Shown here piece after piece: positions 7,597 to 18,400 of a stretch of 64,000 nt of DNA. Made by a program: the position numbers and the translations under genes. The stretch comes from Croceibacterium xixiisoli (GTDB lineage: Bacteria > Pseudomonadota > Alphaproteobacteria > Sphingomonadales > Sphingomonadaceae): contig NZ_WTYJ01000001.1 in NCBI RefSeq assembly GCF_009827305.1, forward strand, positions 434,001 through 498,000. The letters run 5' to 3'. Each line of letters opens with the position of its first letter. Positions within the stretch are counted from its first letter, which is position 1. Below the pieces are notes generated by a model, which saw only the letters and a program-made list of their open reading frames with translations, searched no databases and was not told the origin of the DNA.

Positions 7597-8588
7597 GCCG
7601 TTTCAAACTCCTCCGTGTCGATCGTCGGCCTGATCGCGTCGTGATAACGGTGGCCGGTTATGGTCTGATGGTTGATCAGCGCACCCGCTTCGTCAAGCAC
7701 CGCCGCATCCACCACCAAATTGCCGGCGTTGAAATTGTCTTCCAGATGGCGAAGGCTGGTGGTGCCCGGGATCACATGCAGATGCTCCCCGCGTGACAGC
7801 ACCCAGGCCAGTGACAGCTGGGCAGGGGTGATGCCGGCCCGGGCTGCCAGCGCATCGAACTTTTCGATCTGGACCAGGTTCTTGGGCCAGTTTTCGGCGC
7901 TGAAGCGCGGCATGTTGCGGCGCAGATCCTTTTCTTCCAGCGTGGCGGGATCCTTGAATTCCCCGCCCAGCGCACCGCGCGCCACCGGGCTGAAGGCCAC
8001 CAAAGGAATGCCCAGTTCGCGCGTGGTTTCCAGCACGCCCAGTTCGACATTGCGGGTCCAGGGCGAATATTCGGTCTGCACCGCGCCCACCGGATGGGCG
8101 GCATGGGCTTCGCGGATATGCGCGCTCGACCATTCCGATACGCCATAGGCGCTGATCTTGCCGGCCTCGATCGCGCGGGTGAAGGCGCCCACCGAATCGG
8201 CGATCGGCACCTTGGGGTCGAACCGGTGCATGTAATAGAGTTCGATATGATCGGTGCCGAGCAGTTGCAGGCTCTGCTCGATCGCGGCGGTGATCTGTTC
8301 CGGGCTGCAATCGATCCCGCGCTTGGGCCCGTCGACCACGATGCCGGTCTTGGACGCCAGGAAAAACTCGTCGCGGCGGCCCTTCAGCGCTTCACCGATC
8401 AGCGCCTCGTTCTTGCCCGCGCCATAGATGCGCGCGGTGTCGAGATGGTTGTAGCCCAGATCCAGCGCGTGGTTGAGCAGCGCCACGCAATCCTCATGCG
8501 CGGGCGGGGTGCCATAGGCCCAGGAGATATTCATGCAGCCCAGGCCCACGGGGTGCAGCTGTTTTCCGGCGATGGTGCGGGTCGTCAT
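7593..8588 (-). CDS. Aldo/keto reductase
   Basis: NADPH-dependent aldo/keto reductase, 331 residues, (beta/alpha)8 barrel. The catalytic tetrad context is visible: Asp and Tyr in YNHLDTARIYGAGKNE (about 50-65), Lys in FLASKTG (about 80) and His in ELYYMHRFDP (about 115-124). The C-terminal cofactor-binding loop is seen in HVIPGTTSLRHLEDN. It is first in a two-gene unit with the CmcJ-like gene (ATGA overlap). It reduces an unidentified aldehyde or ketone; proximity to the lig genes suggests aromatic aldehydes, which is inference only. Confidence 0.9.
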   Translation of the reverse strand: MTTRTIAGKQLHPVGLGCMNISWAYGTPPAHEDCVALLNHALDLGYNHLDTARIYGAGKNEALIGEALKGRRDEFFLASKTGIVVDGPKRGIDCSPEQITAAIEQSLQLLGTDHIELYYMHRFDPKVPIADSVGAFTRAIEAGKISAYGVSEWSSAHIREAHAAHPVGAVQTEYSPWTRNVELGVLETTRELGIPLVAFSPVARGALGGEFKDPATLEEKDLRRNMPRFSAENWPKNLVQIEKFDALAARAGITPAQLSLAWVLSRGEHLHVIPGTTSLRHLEDNFNAGNLVVDAAVLDEAGALINHQTITGHRYHDAIRPTIDTEEFETA

Positions 8589-8722
8589 GCGCTTGCTCCT
8601 GCAAAGATCCGCTGTTGCGGATGGTCAGGCAGGCACGGGCGCTGCAACTCTGGCGCCCGGATCGCCTGCCCCTTTTGAATTGGCTCGCCCGTGTCGGGCG
8701 TCGGGTTGTTCCCCGAAGGGAA

Positions 8723-8753
8723 ATGGCCGGCGCATCACGGATGCGCCGGCCAT
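8723..8753 (-). terminator. Hairpin terminator of the ligJABC operon
   Basis: A perfect 13-bp inverted repeat ATGGCCGGCGCAT / ATGCGCCGGCCAT around CACGG sits 8 bases past the ligC stop on the minus strand. It has no strong T-run, so it may also act in 3'-end stabilisation. Confidence 0.75.
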
Positions 8754-8761
8754 GTGTCAGA

Positions 8762-9718
8762 TCAGGACCAGCCGTCCTGGGCTTCCAGGCTGGCGGCCAG
8801 TTCGCCGATCACGCGATAGCAATCGAGCACGCTGGCGATCGAGCTGTTGGGTTCGCGCCCTTCGCGGATCGCAGCCACGAATTCGCGGTCCTGCAATTCG
8901 ATGCCATTGGTGGAAACCGCCACCTTCGACACGTCGATCACCTCTTCCTTGCCGGTGACCAGATCGTCGTAACGGGCGATATAGGTCGCCGTATCGCCGA
9001 TATAGCGGAAGAACGTGCCCAGCGGGCCGTCATTGTTGAACGACAGCGACAGGGTGCAGATCGCGCCTGTTTCGGATTTCAGCTGGATCGACATGTCCAT
9101 GGCGATGCCCAGCACCGGATGCTTGGGGCCCTGCACCACATTGGCGGTCACGATCTTGCCGGCCTGATAGGCGAACAGATCGATCGTGTGCGCGGCGTGG
9201 TGCCACAGCAGGTGGTCGGTCCAGCTGCGGGCTTCGCCCTTGGCATTGATGTTGGTGCGGCGGAAGAAATAGGTCTGCACGTCCATCTGCTGGATGTTCA
9301 GTTCGCCGGCCGCGATCTTGTTGTGCACATACTGGTGGCTCGGGTTGAAGCGGCGGGTATGGCCCACCATGCAGACCAGCCCGGTTTCCTGCTGCTTGGC
9401 CACCACGGCCTGCGCATCTTCCCAGCTGTCGGACAGGGGGATTTCCACCTGCACATGCTTGCCGGCATTCATGCAGGCGATCGCCTGTTCGGCGTGCATC
9501 TGGGTCGGGGTGCACAGGATCACCGCGTCGACATCGTCACGCTCCAGCGCTTCGGACAATTCCGTGCCCGAATGCTTGGCGCCATACTTTGCGGCGACTT
9601 GCGCGGCCTGTTCGGCGCGGCGGGAAATGACGGAGGTGATTTCCACCCCATCGACATTCTTCAGACCATCGAGGTGCTTTTCGCCAAAGGCGCCGGCACC
9701 GACAAGGGCAATACGCAT
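8762..9718 (-). CDS. ligC: 4-carboxy-2-hydroxymuconate-6-semialdehyde dehydrogenase
   Basis: LigC oxidises the protocatechuate ring-fission product, as its hemiacetal, to 2-pyrone-4,6-dicarboxylate. This 318-residue Gfo/Idh/MocA-family protein matches SYK-6 LigC almost along its length: N-terminal Rossmann motif VGAGAFGEKHLDGLKNVDG, AVILCTPTQMHAEQAI, and the substrate-domain block MVGHTRRFNPSHQYVHNKI. Start 9718 is chosen for the GAGGAAATC ribosome site and the family N-terminus; the frame is open further upstream without meaning. It is the last gene of the minus-strand lig operon, separated from ligB by 184 bases with two strong hairpins. Confidence 0.96.
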   Translation of the reverse strand: MRIALVGAGAFGEKHLDGLKNVDGVEITSVISRRAEQAAQVAAKYGAKHSGTELSEALERDDVDAVILCTPTQMHAEQAIACMNAGKHVQVEIPLSDSWEDAQAVVAKQQETGLVCMVGHTRRFNPSHQYVHNKIAAGELNIQQMDVQTYFFRRTNINAKGEARSWTDHLLWHHAAHTIDLFAYQAGKIVTANVVQGPKHPVLGIAMDMSIQLKSETGAICTLSLSFNNDGPLGTFFRYIGDTATYIARYDDLVTGKEEVIDVSKVAVSTNGIELQDREFVAAIREGREPNSSIASVLDCYRVIGELAASLEAQDGWS

Positions 9719-9805
9719 GAAGATTTCCTCTGCTGTTATGCTCTGCGCATGCAGGCGCAACTGGCGGTCTGCAAGCGCACGGGAATGGGTTCTGGTTCGG
9801 TTGCC

Positions 9806-9894
9806 AGCCCGCTGCGGCGGGCTGTTGAACGAAGGGGCCCGCCGCGGCAGGCCCCATGACATGTTCCCCGCCCCGGATGATCCAGGGCAGGGGG
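9806..9894 (-). other. Hairpin cluster in the ligB-ligC intergenic region
   Basis: The 184-base ligB-ligC gap holds three stems: AGCCCGC/GCGGGCT (9806-9823), GGGGCCCGCC with a near-complement (9834-9855), and TGTTCCCC.../...GGGGGACA (9862-9898 region). None has a T-run. They may mark RNA processing or partial attenuation that sets the ligC level apart from ligAB. Confidence 0.55.
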
Positions 9895-9902
9895 ACAGGA
9901 AA

Positions 9903-11207
<1,305 letters not shown>

Positions 11208-11211
<4 letters not shown>

Positions 11212-11522
11212 TGGTTTTTCCATTCGTAAGTCAGCGGCGCCTCGCGAAACGCGAAGCGGTCGATATGGCGTTCGATCACGCCGCGCAGCTCTTCGTTGCG
11301 GGCCAGATCGCCGGTGGTCAGGGTGATGGCGATGCCGCCCGGGCGGGCGGTCATCACCGCATTCTCGAGCTCCGAAAACGGAAACACGCCCATCGCCGCA
11401 TCATCCAGCCAGCTGGTCGCCATCTTGTGGCTCCAGTGCTTCACCAGCTGCTGGATGTAACGCTCCGGCTTTTCGCAGGGTGCGAAGCCGGTGGCGGTGG
11501 AGGCGGTTTCCGCGGCGTTCAC
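11208..11522 (-). CDS. DUF2218 protein embedded in the lig operon
   Basis: A 104-residue cytoplasmic protein with the DUF2218 pattern: Y-I-Q-Q-L-V-K-H-W-S-H-K near residue 27, then FPFSELENAVMTARPGGIAITL, and the C-terminal signature IERHIDRFAFREAPLTYEW. Function unknown. From memory, this domain occurs near or fused to siderophore-interacting proteins, hinting at iron chemistry. It overlaps ligJ upstream and ligA downstream by four bases each (ATGA), so it is translated in tight coupling with the pathway. That placement suggests a role in supplying or protecting Fe(II) of LigAB; this is inference. Confidence 0.85.
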
Positions 11523-12544
11523 AATCCCCGGTCTTTCAGCTTGGCGTCCAGGCGGGGGAACACTTTGCGGACATTGCCTTCGAAGATCGCGTGGCGTTCC
11601 TCGTCGGTGATGTCCAGCGCATCGACATACCGCTTGGTGTCATCGAAATACTGGCCGGTGGTCGGGTCGATCCCGCGCACCGCGCCCACCATTTCACTGC
11701 CGAACAGGATGTTCTTGTTGTCGATCACATCGGCCAGCAGGTTCACGCCGGGCTGGTGATAGACGCAGGTGTCGAAGAAGATGTTGTTCATCAGATGGGT
11801 GTCGAGCGCCGGCTTTTTCAGCATGTCGGCCAGGCCGCGATACCGCCCCCAGTGATAGGGAACCGCGCCGCCGCCATGCGGAATGATGAAGCGCAGCGTC
11901 GGGAAATCCTTGAACAGATCGCCTTCCAGCAATTGCATGAAGGCCACCGTGTCGGCCGCGATGTAATAGCCGCCGGTCGCATGCATCGCCGGGTTGCAGC
12001 TACCCGACACATGGATCATCGCCGGCACGTCCAGTTCCACCATCTTTTCGTAGAACGGGTACCAGTATTTGTCGGTCAGCGGCGGATGGGTGAAGTGCCC
12101 GCCGCCCGGATCGGGGTTCAGATTGCAGCCGATGAAGCCCAGCTCGTTGACGCAGCGTTCCAGCTCGGCAATCGAATTGCTCATGTCCGCCTTCGGGCTC
12201 TGCGGCAGCATGCACACGCCGACGAAGGTTTCCGGGAACATGGCGACAACCCGCGCGATCAGATCGTTGCAGCGGGTGGCCCATTCCTTGGCCACGGCCT
12301 CGTCACCGAAATGCGGCGCCATGGCCGATGCGCGGGGGGAAAAGATCGTCAGATCCGCGCCCCGTTCCTTGATCAGGCGCAGCTGGTTGTCTTCGATCGT
12401 CTGGCGAATCTCGGCATCGCTGATTTCGGGATAGGGCGGCGGCGTGGTGCCGGCCTTGAAGGCGGCCTTCTGCTCTTCACGCCAGGCGTCATGCCCCTTG
12501 GGCAGAACCGTGTAATGGCCGTGGCAATCGATAATCAGCGACAT
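11519..12544 (-). CDS. ligJ: 4-oxalomesaconate hydratase
   Basis: LigJ adds water to 4-oxalomesaconate to give 4-carboxy-4-hydroxy-2-oxoadipate. This is an amidohydrolase-fold enzyme of 341 residues. Metal and catalytic motifs seen are DCHGHYT (residues 6-12), NPDPGGGHFTHPPLTDK around 143, MIHVSGSCNP around 176, IPHGGGAVPYHWGR around 222 and FGSEMVGAVRGIDP around 281. All align with SYK-6 LigJ. It follows the DUF1932 dehydrogenase gene by 3 bases and overlaps the DUF2218 gene. Confidence 0.96.
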   Translation of the reverse strand: MSLIIDCHGHYTVLPKGHDAWREEQKAAFKAGTTPPPYPEISDAEIRQTIEDNQLRLIKERGADLTIFSPRASAMAPHFGDEAVAKEWATRCNDLIARVVAMFPETFVGVCMLPQSPKADMSNSIAELERCVNELGFIGCNLNPDPGGGHFTHPPLTDKYWYPFYEKMVELDVPAMIHVSGSCNPAMHATGGYYIAADTVAFMQLLEGDLFKDFPTLRFIIPHGGGAVPYHWGRYRGLADMLKKPALDTHLMNNIFFDTCVYHQPGVNLLADVIDNKNILFGSEMVGAVRGIDPTTGQYFDDTKRYVDALDITDEERHAIFEGNVRKVFPRLDAKLKDRGL

Positions 12545-12547
12545 GCT

Positions 12548-13435
12548 TCAGATCTCTCCCTTGAAGCCCGGTGACCGGGTAATGATATCCAGTTTCGCCT
12601 GCAGGCCGTCGGGAACCGGCGAAACGCCAAGATCTCCCAGGGCCTGCTGCCAGTTGACCGTATTTTCGGTCATCATCGGTGAAATTCCAAGGCCTTGCAG
12701 CGTATTGGCGGATTCGTGCATTTCCGCCGCGCGGCGCAGCCCATGGTGCAGCATGCGGTCCAGATTGTAATCGGCCCGCTCGGCCCAGCCGATCTGCTTC
12801 TCGCTGGCATCTAGCGATGCCAGAACCTCGTCCAGCACGCCGGCGCGGGTGGCGCCCAGCACCATCTCGGCGGTCAGCGCTTCCAGACCCTTGACCATCA
12901 CCGACCGGATCATCTTGATCGCGCTGGCACGGCCGATTTCGTCGCCGACCACGCGCGTGCGGGCAAAACCCAGTGCCTTGATGAGCCGTTCGGCCTCGAT
13001 GGCATCCGGCCCGGCGATCAGCAGCGGCACATTCAGCCCTGCCGGATCGACCGGCGCCATCACCGCCACATCGACATAACGCGCGCCGGCTGCGGCCAGA
13101 ATGGCGGCGGCTTCGCGCTTGGTATCGGGCGCGACCGAATTCATGTCGCACCACAGTGTTCCGGCGGGCAGCATCGCAGCGTAATCGCGCGCCACCGGAA
13201 TGGCGGAATCGGCGGTCACCAGCGACAGCACGATGTCCGCATCCGTCAGCGCGGCGGCGGCATCCTCACCCGGAACCACAGCCAGACCGGCCATCAGCGC
13301 GCGCCGCGCAGGGGCAATGTCCCAGCCGCGTGCATGGCCATTCCACTGCCCGGCGGCGGCAAAGGTGGATCCGGCCTCGCCGAAGCCGATCAGCGCCACG
13401 CGGGGGGCGGTAAAGGGGGGGATCTGTTCTGACAT
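12548..13435 (-). CDS. DUF1932 NAD(P)-binding dehydrogenase of the lig operon
   Basis: A 295-residue protein of the 6-phosphogluconate/3-hydroxyisobutyrate dehydrogenase-like class with a C-terminal DUF1932 domain. The Rossmann loop is GFGEAGSTFA (17-26), the substrate-binding-like segment is ADIVLSLVTADSAI, and a conserved Lys lies in ASAIKMIRSVMVKGLEAL (about 170-187). It is the first gene of the minus-strand lig operon, 3 bases before ligJ. No step of the known protocatechuate 4,5-cleavage route needs it, so it may reduce a side product or serve a parallel branch. The upstream gap is very short, so the transcript may have almost no leader. Confidence 0.85.
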   Translation of the reverse strand: MSEQIPPFTAPRVALIGFGEAGSTFAAAGQWNGHARGWDIAPARRALMAGLAVVPGEDAAAALTDADIVLSLVTADSAIPVARDYAAMLPAGTLWCDMNSVAPDTKREAAAILAAAGARYVDVAVMAPVDPAGLNVPLLIAGPDAIEAERLIKALGFARTRVVGDEIGRASAIKMIRSVMVKGLEALTAEMVLGATRAGVLDEVLASLDASEKQIGWAERADYNLDRMLHHGLRRAAEMHESANTLQGLGISPMMTENTVNWQQALGDLGVSPVPDGLQAKLDIITRSPGFKGEI

Positions 13436-13652
13436 CCTCTTGGCGCGACGCTTACCGAATGTATGTGTTACTTACAAGTTGGCGCAGCCGTTCTGGCAAG
13501 TTGGCCCAGCCCCTCCGGCAAGTTGGCGCAGCCGCTCCGGCAAGTGGGCGGAACCGTCTGTGGCAAGGCCACAATTCCTGTCAGACCCTTGACGGATGCA
13601 GTGCCCCCGGTCCACCGGGCTCCCGAGCATCCAGCAAAAGGGAGTCGGATAC
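13436..13652. promoter_or_regulatory. Divergent lig promoter region
   Basis: A 217-base region between the start of the ligJABC operon and ligK. It contains an interrupted palindrome TGTA-N9-TACA at 13460-13476, the kind of symmetric site used by LysR-type regulators, next to four tandem 22-bp repeats (13475-13563). The palindrome sits only about 25 bases before the minus-strand ATG. No canonical -35/-10 pair stands out on the plus strand. In SYK-6 the LysR regulator LigR controls the homologous operons, but no ligR is in this window. Confidence 0.6.
13475..13563. repeat. Four tandem 22-bp repeats between the lig operons
   Basis: Contiguous units begin at 13475, 13497, 13519 and 13541 (the last 23 bp). 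Each starts CAAGTTGGCGCAGCCG or a close variant, with a six-base pyrimidine/GG tail; units 1-3 differ at only a few positions. The spacing is about two helical turns, which would place repeated sites on one DNA face. There are no spacers, so it is not CRISPR. It could be an operator array or a neutral minisatellite. Confidence 0.85.
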
Positions 13653-14327
13653 ATGACCGGTGTCGTCGTCCAGAATATTCAGCGTGCGGACAAGGAAGTT
13701 GTTGAGGGGCTGGGTGCCTGCGGCGTTGCCACGGTGCATGAATCGCAGGATCGCACCGGCCTGCTCGCCAGCTATATGCGCCCGATCTATTCCGGTGCGC
13801 GCATCGGCGCCTCGGCGGTCACCATTTCCGTCCCCCCGGGCGACAATTACATGGTCCATGCCGCCATCGAACAGTGCCAGGCCGGCGACATCCTGCTGAT
13901 CGCGCCCACCAGCCCCTGCGAAGACGGCTATTTCGGCGATCTGCTCGCCACCTCGGCGCAGGCGCGCGGGGTCAAGGGCCTGATCATCGACGCCGGCATC
14001 CGCGACGTGCGCGATCTGACCGAAATGAACTTCCCCGTCTGGGCCAAGCGCGTGTTCGCGCAGGGCACGATCAAGGCCTCGCTCGGCAGCGTCAACGTGC
14101 CGGTCGTCTGCGCCGGCGCCTATATCAATCCGGGCGATGTGATCGTGGCCGATGATGACGGCGTCTGCGTCGTCCGCCGCGAAGACGCGGAAAAGGTTCT
14201 GGAGAAGGCACGCGCCCGTGAAGCCAATGAAGGCAGCAAGCGCGAACGCCTGGCCTCCGGCGAACTCGGGCTCGACATGTATGGCTTTCGTCAGAAGCTG
14301 GTCGACATGGGCCTCAAGTGGATCTGA
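13653..14327 (+). CDS. ligK: 4-carboxy-4-hydroxy-2-oxoadipate aldolase
   Basis: LigK is the last enzyme of the pathway, splitting 4-carboxy-4-hydroxy-2-oxoadipate into pyruvate and oxaloacetate; relatives also decarboxylate oxaloacetate. The 224-residue product has the RraA-like class II aldolase fold: [41 protein letters not shown], and the metal/pyruvate site [16 protein letters not shown] around residues 110-125. The start at 13653 has AAAAGGGA upstream. It is first in the ligK-ligU-ligI operon and is followed by a perfect hairpin, so its transcript may be more abundant than the downstream genes. Confidence 0.95.
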   Translation: MTGVVVQNIQRADKEVVEGLGACGVATVHESQDRTGLLASYMRPIYSGARIGASAVTISVPPGDNYMVHAAIEQCQAGDILLIAPTSPCEDGYFGDLLATSAQARGVKGLIIDAGIRDVRDLTEMNFPVWAKRVFAQGTIKASLGSVNVPVVCAGAYINPGDVIVADDDGVCVVRREDAEKVLEKARAREANEGSKRERLASGELGLDMYGFRQKLVDMGLKWI

Positions 14328-14339
14328 TCTGATCCATTC

Positions 14340-14370
14340 CGCCGCCGCGTGATCGCGGCGGCGTTTCTTT
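14340..14370 (+). terminator. Hairpin with T-run between ligK and ligU
   Basis: A perfect 10-bp stem CGCCGCCGCG / CGCGGCGGCG around TGAT is followed by TTTCTTT, 12 bases after the ligK stop. It has the form of an intrinsic terminator inside the presumed operon, suggesting partial termination or a processed end. Confidence 0.75.
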
Positions 14371-14388
14371 GGGAAAAGGATGGAATTG

Positions 14389-16412
<2,024 letters not shown>

Positions 16413-16432
16413 CCGGCGGTGACATCACGATG

Positions 16433-16463
16433 ACGGGGCGGCCAGCGGTTCGCCCCGTTTTTC
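16433..16463 (+). terminator. Intrinsic terminator after ligI
   Basis: The stem ACGGGGCG / CGCCCCGT with a 10-base loop is followed by TTTTTC, 20 bases after the ligI stop. Confidence 0.85.
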
Positions 16464-16470
16464 GTGCCCA

Positions 16471-16554
16471 TGCGCAGGCAGCGCGTGGAAATGCGCAGGC
16501 AGGGCGCGCTCCTGCGCAGGCAGGGCGCGCTCCTGCGCAGGTGGGGCGTGCCTC
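16471..16554. repeat. Four tandem 21-bp repeats downstream of ligI
   Basis: Units begin at 16471, 16492, 16513 and 16534, each 21 bp; the middle two are identical and read GCGCAGGCAGGGCGCGCT plus three bases. They fill the space between the ligI terminator and the stop of a small minus-strand reading frame. Together with the 22-bp array at 13475 they bracket the ligKUI operon. Confidence 0.85.
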
Positions 16555-16711
16555 AATCCTGCCGTCCGCGCCATCCGCGCCACAGCACGCTGATCCCGAA
16601 ACCGACCCCCGCCAGCACCAGCGCCGCCCCCGCCACAGACGCCAGCGCCGTCGCCACCGCCCCGGTCAGCGCCAGGATGATCTGGATAAATATGTCGAGA
16701 ATACCGCGCAT
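16553..16711 (-). CDS. Possible small hydrophobic protein
   Basis: A 52-codon frame starting at ATG 16711. The product begins MRGILDIFIQIILALTG, stays hydrophobic for about 35 residues (Ala/Val/Gly/Leu-rich, one or two membrane helices) and ends in a basic tail WRGWRGRQD, typical of a membrane microprotein. It lies downstream of the transaldolase-like gene on the same strand, beyond that gene's hairpins, and its stop falls in the last tandem repeat. No clear ribosome site is present, so it may not be real. Confidence 0.35.
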   Translation of the reverse strand: MRGILDIFIQIILALTGAVATALASVAGAALVLAGVGFGISVLWRGWRGRQD

Positions 16712-16733
16712 GGACTGAGCGGTCTAAAGCAAA

Positions 16734-16775
16734 GCCCGCCGGTGCCCGAACGAAATCGTCGCGGGCACGGCGGGC
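16734..16775 (-). terminator. GC-rich hairpin downstream of the transaldolase-like gene
   Basis: The 15-base arm GCCCGCCGGTGCCCG (16734-16748) pairs with CGGGCACGGCGGGC (16762-16775) with one bulge. A second stem, CGGGCGGC / GCCGCCCG at 16802-16827, lies just past the stop at 16834. Together they likely end the minus-strand transcript, although neither has a strong T-run. Confidence 0.6.
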
Positions 16776-16833
16776 CGTGCGTCCTGTCGGACTTGATCGA
16801 TCGGGCGGCCGCCTGGGCAGCCGCCCGTTGCAA

Positions 16834-18054
16834 TCAGCCTTCGACCACCGAACGGACGAAGTCGACCGTCTGGCGGGTGGCAGCAGCGAACTCCGTTTCC
16901 GTCGCCTTGAAGGCGCCGAAGCGGGAGAATTCGACCGGCTTCATGCCTTCGAATTCATAGGCCTGGCGGAAGCTGGGCAGCTTCAGCAGCTTTTCCAGGC
17001 TCGCCTTGTTGGGTTCGCGGTTGATGGCATTGGCATCGAACGGGCCCAGCGCGTCGACGTTTTCCATCAGCTGCGCGATGTAGCTCGGCGGGCAGGTGTA
17101 GACCATGTCGCTGCCGGCGAAGTCCTGCACGTGGCGGCTGACCATCTGGCCGGTGCGGTCATCCTTTTCGACGCGCATGGAGCACTGCAGCATCTTGGAC
17201 GGGTGGTTGTTGTCCTTGCCCCAGTGGTATGCGCGCTTCAGCACGGCTTCTTCGCCATCCCGGATTTCCGGCAGCGTCAGCTCGATGCCGCGCAGCTTGG
17301 CTTCATTGGTCCAATCGCTCAGTTGGCCCAGGCGGCTGGACATGTGGGTGATGACCGAACGCCAGCGGCTCAGATCCACGCCATTCGCGCGGGCGCGCTG
17401 CAGGCCGGCCGTCACTGCTGCCATGCAGCGCATGTACTGCGGCACGGTGAAGCTGGTGGTGTTGTTGGTGCTGATGCCGAGAGCGGTCAGCTCTTCGATG
17501 ACCTCATAGCCTTCCTTGCTGCCCGGGATCTTGACCATGACGTTTTCGCCCTGTGCGGCGATGGTCAGGCCCTGGGCCAGCATCTTTTCGCCATCGGTCA
17601 CGAAGCGCGGATCGACCTGGCCGGACAGATAGCCGAAGCGGCCGTTCGACTTGTCATAGACCGGACGGATCGCTTCTGCGCCCTGACGGACCAGATCCAG
17701 ATAGGCGGCCCAATACACGCCTTCGACATCCAGCGCGGTGTCGGCGGCGGCGATTTCCTTGATCCGCTTGGTCCAGCCCTGCGGGTCCAGCCTGATCGCC
17801 TGCAGCGACAGCGGCGGGTTGGTGGTCACGCCGCCAAAGCCCATCGTGCCGTTTTCGGCGATGGTCTTTTCATTGTACATCCAGTCGATCTGGGCTGCCC
17901 AGTCGCTTTCTAGACCGGCGGGTGCCTTGGCCAGGGTTTCGGTACGCCAGCTCGGGAAGATCAGCGGGCTGCTGTCCCACCAGATTTCGCCTTCGGGATT
18001 GGTCGCGGCGAGCGCTTCGATCACGTGGGATTTTTCGATCACTTGGTCTGACAT
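16834..18054 (-). CDS. Transaldolase-family protein
   Basis: A 406-residue protein of the transaldolase family. The Schiff-base lysine motif is seen in NVMVKIPGSKEGYEVI (about 170-185), followed by LTALGISTNNTTSFT and, in the C-terminal half, MLQCSMRVEKD. Early segments GGVTTNPPLS and AAYLDLVRQGAEAI match the family's TTNPxL and helix signature. It is longer than housekeeping transaldolase (about 316). Being between ligI and a second ligAB pair, it could cleave or form a C-C bond of an aromatic-derived keto acid rather than a sugar phosphate. Start 18054 follows a strong GGAGGGGC site. Confidence 0.78.
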   Translation of the reverse strand: MSDQVIEKSHVIEALAATNPEGEIWWDSSPLIFPSWRTETLAKAPAGLESDWAAQIDWMYNEKTIAENGTMGFGGVTTNPPLSLQAIRLDPQGWTKRIKEIAAADTALDVEGVYWAAYLDLVRQGAEAIRPVYDKSNGRFGYLSGQVDPRFVTDGEKMLAQGLTIAAQGENVMVKIPGSKEGYEVIEELTALGISTNNTTSFTVPQYMRCMAAVTAGLQRARANGVDLSRWRSVITHMSSRLGQLSDWTNEAKLRGIELTLPEIRDGEEAVLKRAYHWGKDNNHPSKMLQCSMRVEKDDRTGQMVSRHVQDFAGSDMVYTCPPSYIAQLMENVDALGPFDANAINREPNKASLEKLLKLPSFRQAYEFEGMKPVEFSRFGAFKATETEFAAATRQTVDFVRSVVEG

Positions 18055-18400
18055 ATGCCCCTCCGGGAGCTGTGCTGAGATGACCCGCGATTGGGCCAGT
18101 CCTGGGTTTGCGGATTCTGTTTTGCCGCCCTTTCGCACCATGGCGGCGCGGGGTCAATTTGCCGGTCATCGCAAATTTGCCCTCACGCCATCCAAAGGTG
18201 CGATATTGCCCTCCATCATCACCACTTTGATAAAGTCACAATTGGACTGATTGTCGAATTACGGCGAAATTTCCCCTGAAATGTGGCATGTAGGCCGCAC
18301 TTGCTGGCTCCATTTGTCGTTCTTGCAAAACATGCAATCGGGGCAATGGCGCATTTGTTCTGCCCTTGCTAAGGGGCGCCAGTTTTTGATCGGACAAGCC
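18055..18400. promoter_or_regulatory. Divergent promoter region of the transaldolase and second ligAB
   Basis: A 346-base non-coding region, clearly more AT-rich than its flanks. It holds a short palindrome ACTTTgatAAAGT (18224-18236) and several AT-rich stretches between 18160 and 18300 suited to promoters on both strands. No tandem repeat or riboswitch-like structure is evident. An open frame running through it in phase with the second ligA starts at 18251, but its translation looks non-coding. Confidence 0.5.

Noticed and set aside
13475-13563. Possible CRISPR array
   Set aside because: Units are contiguous 22-mers without spacers and there are no cas genes.
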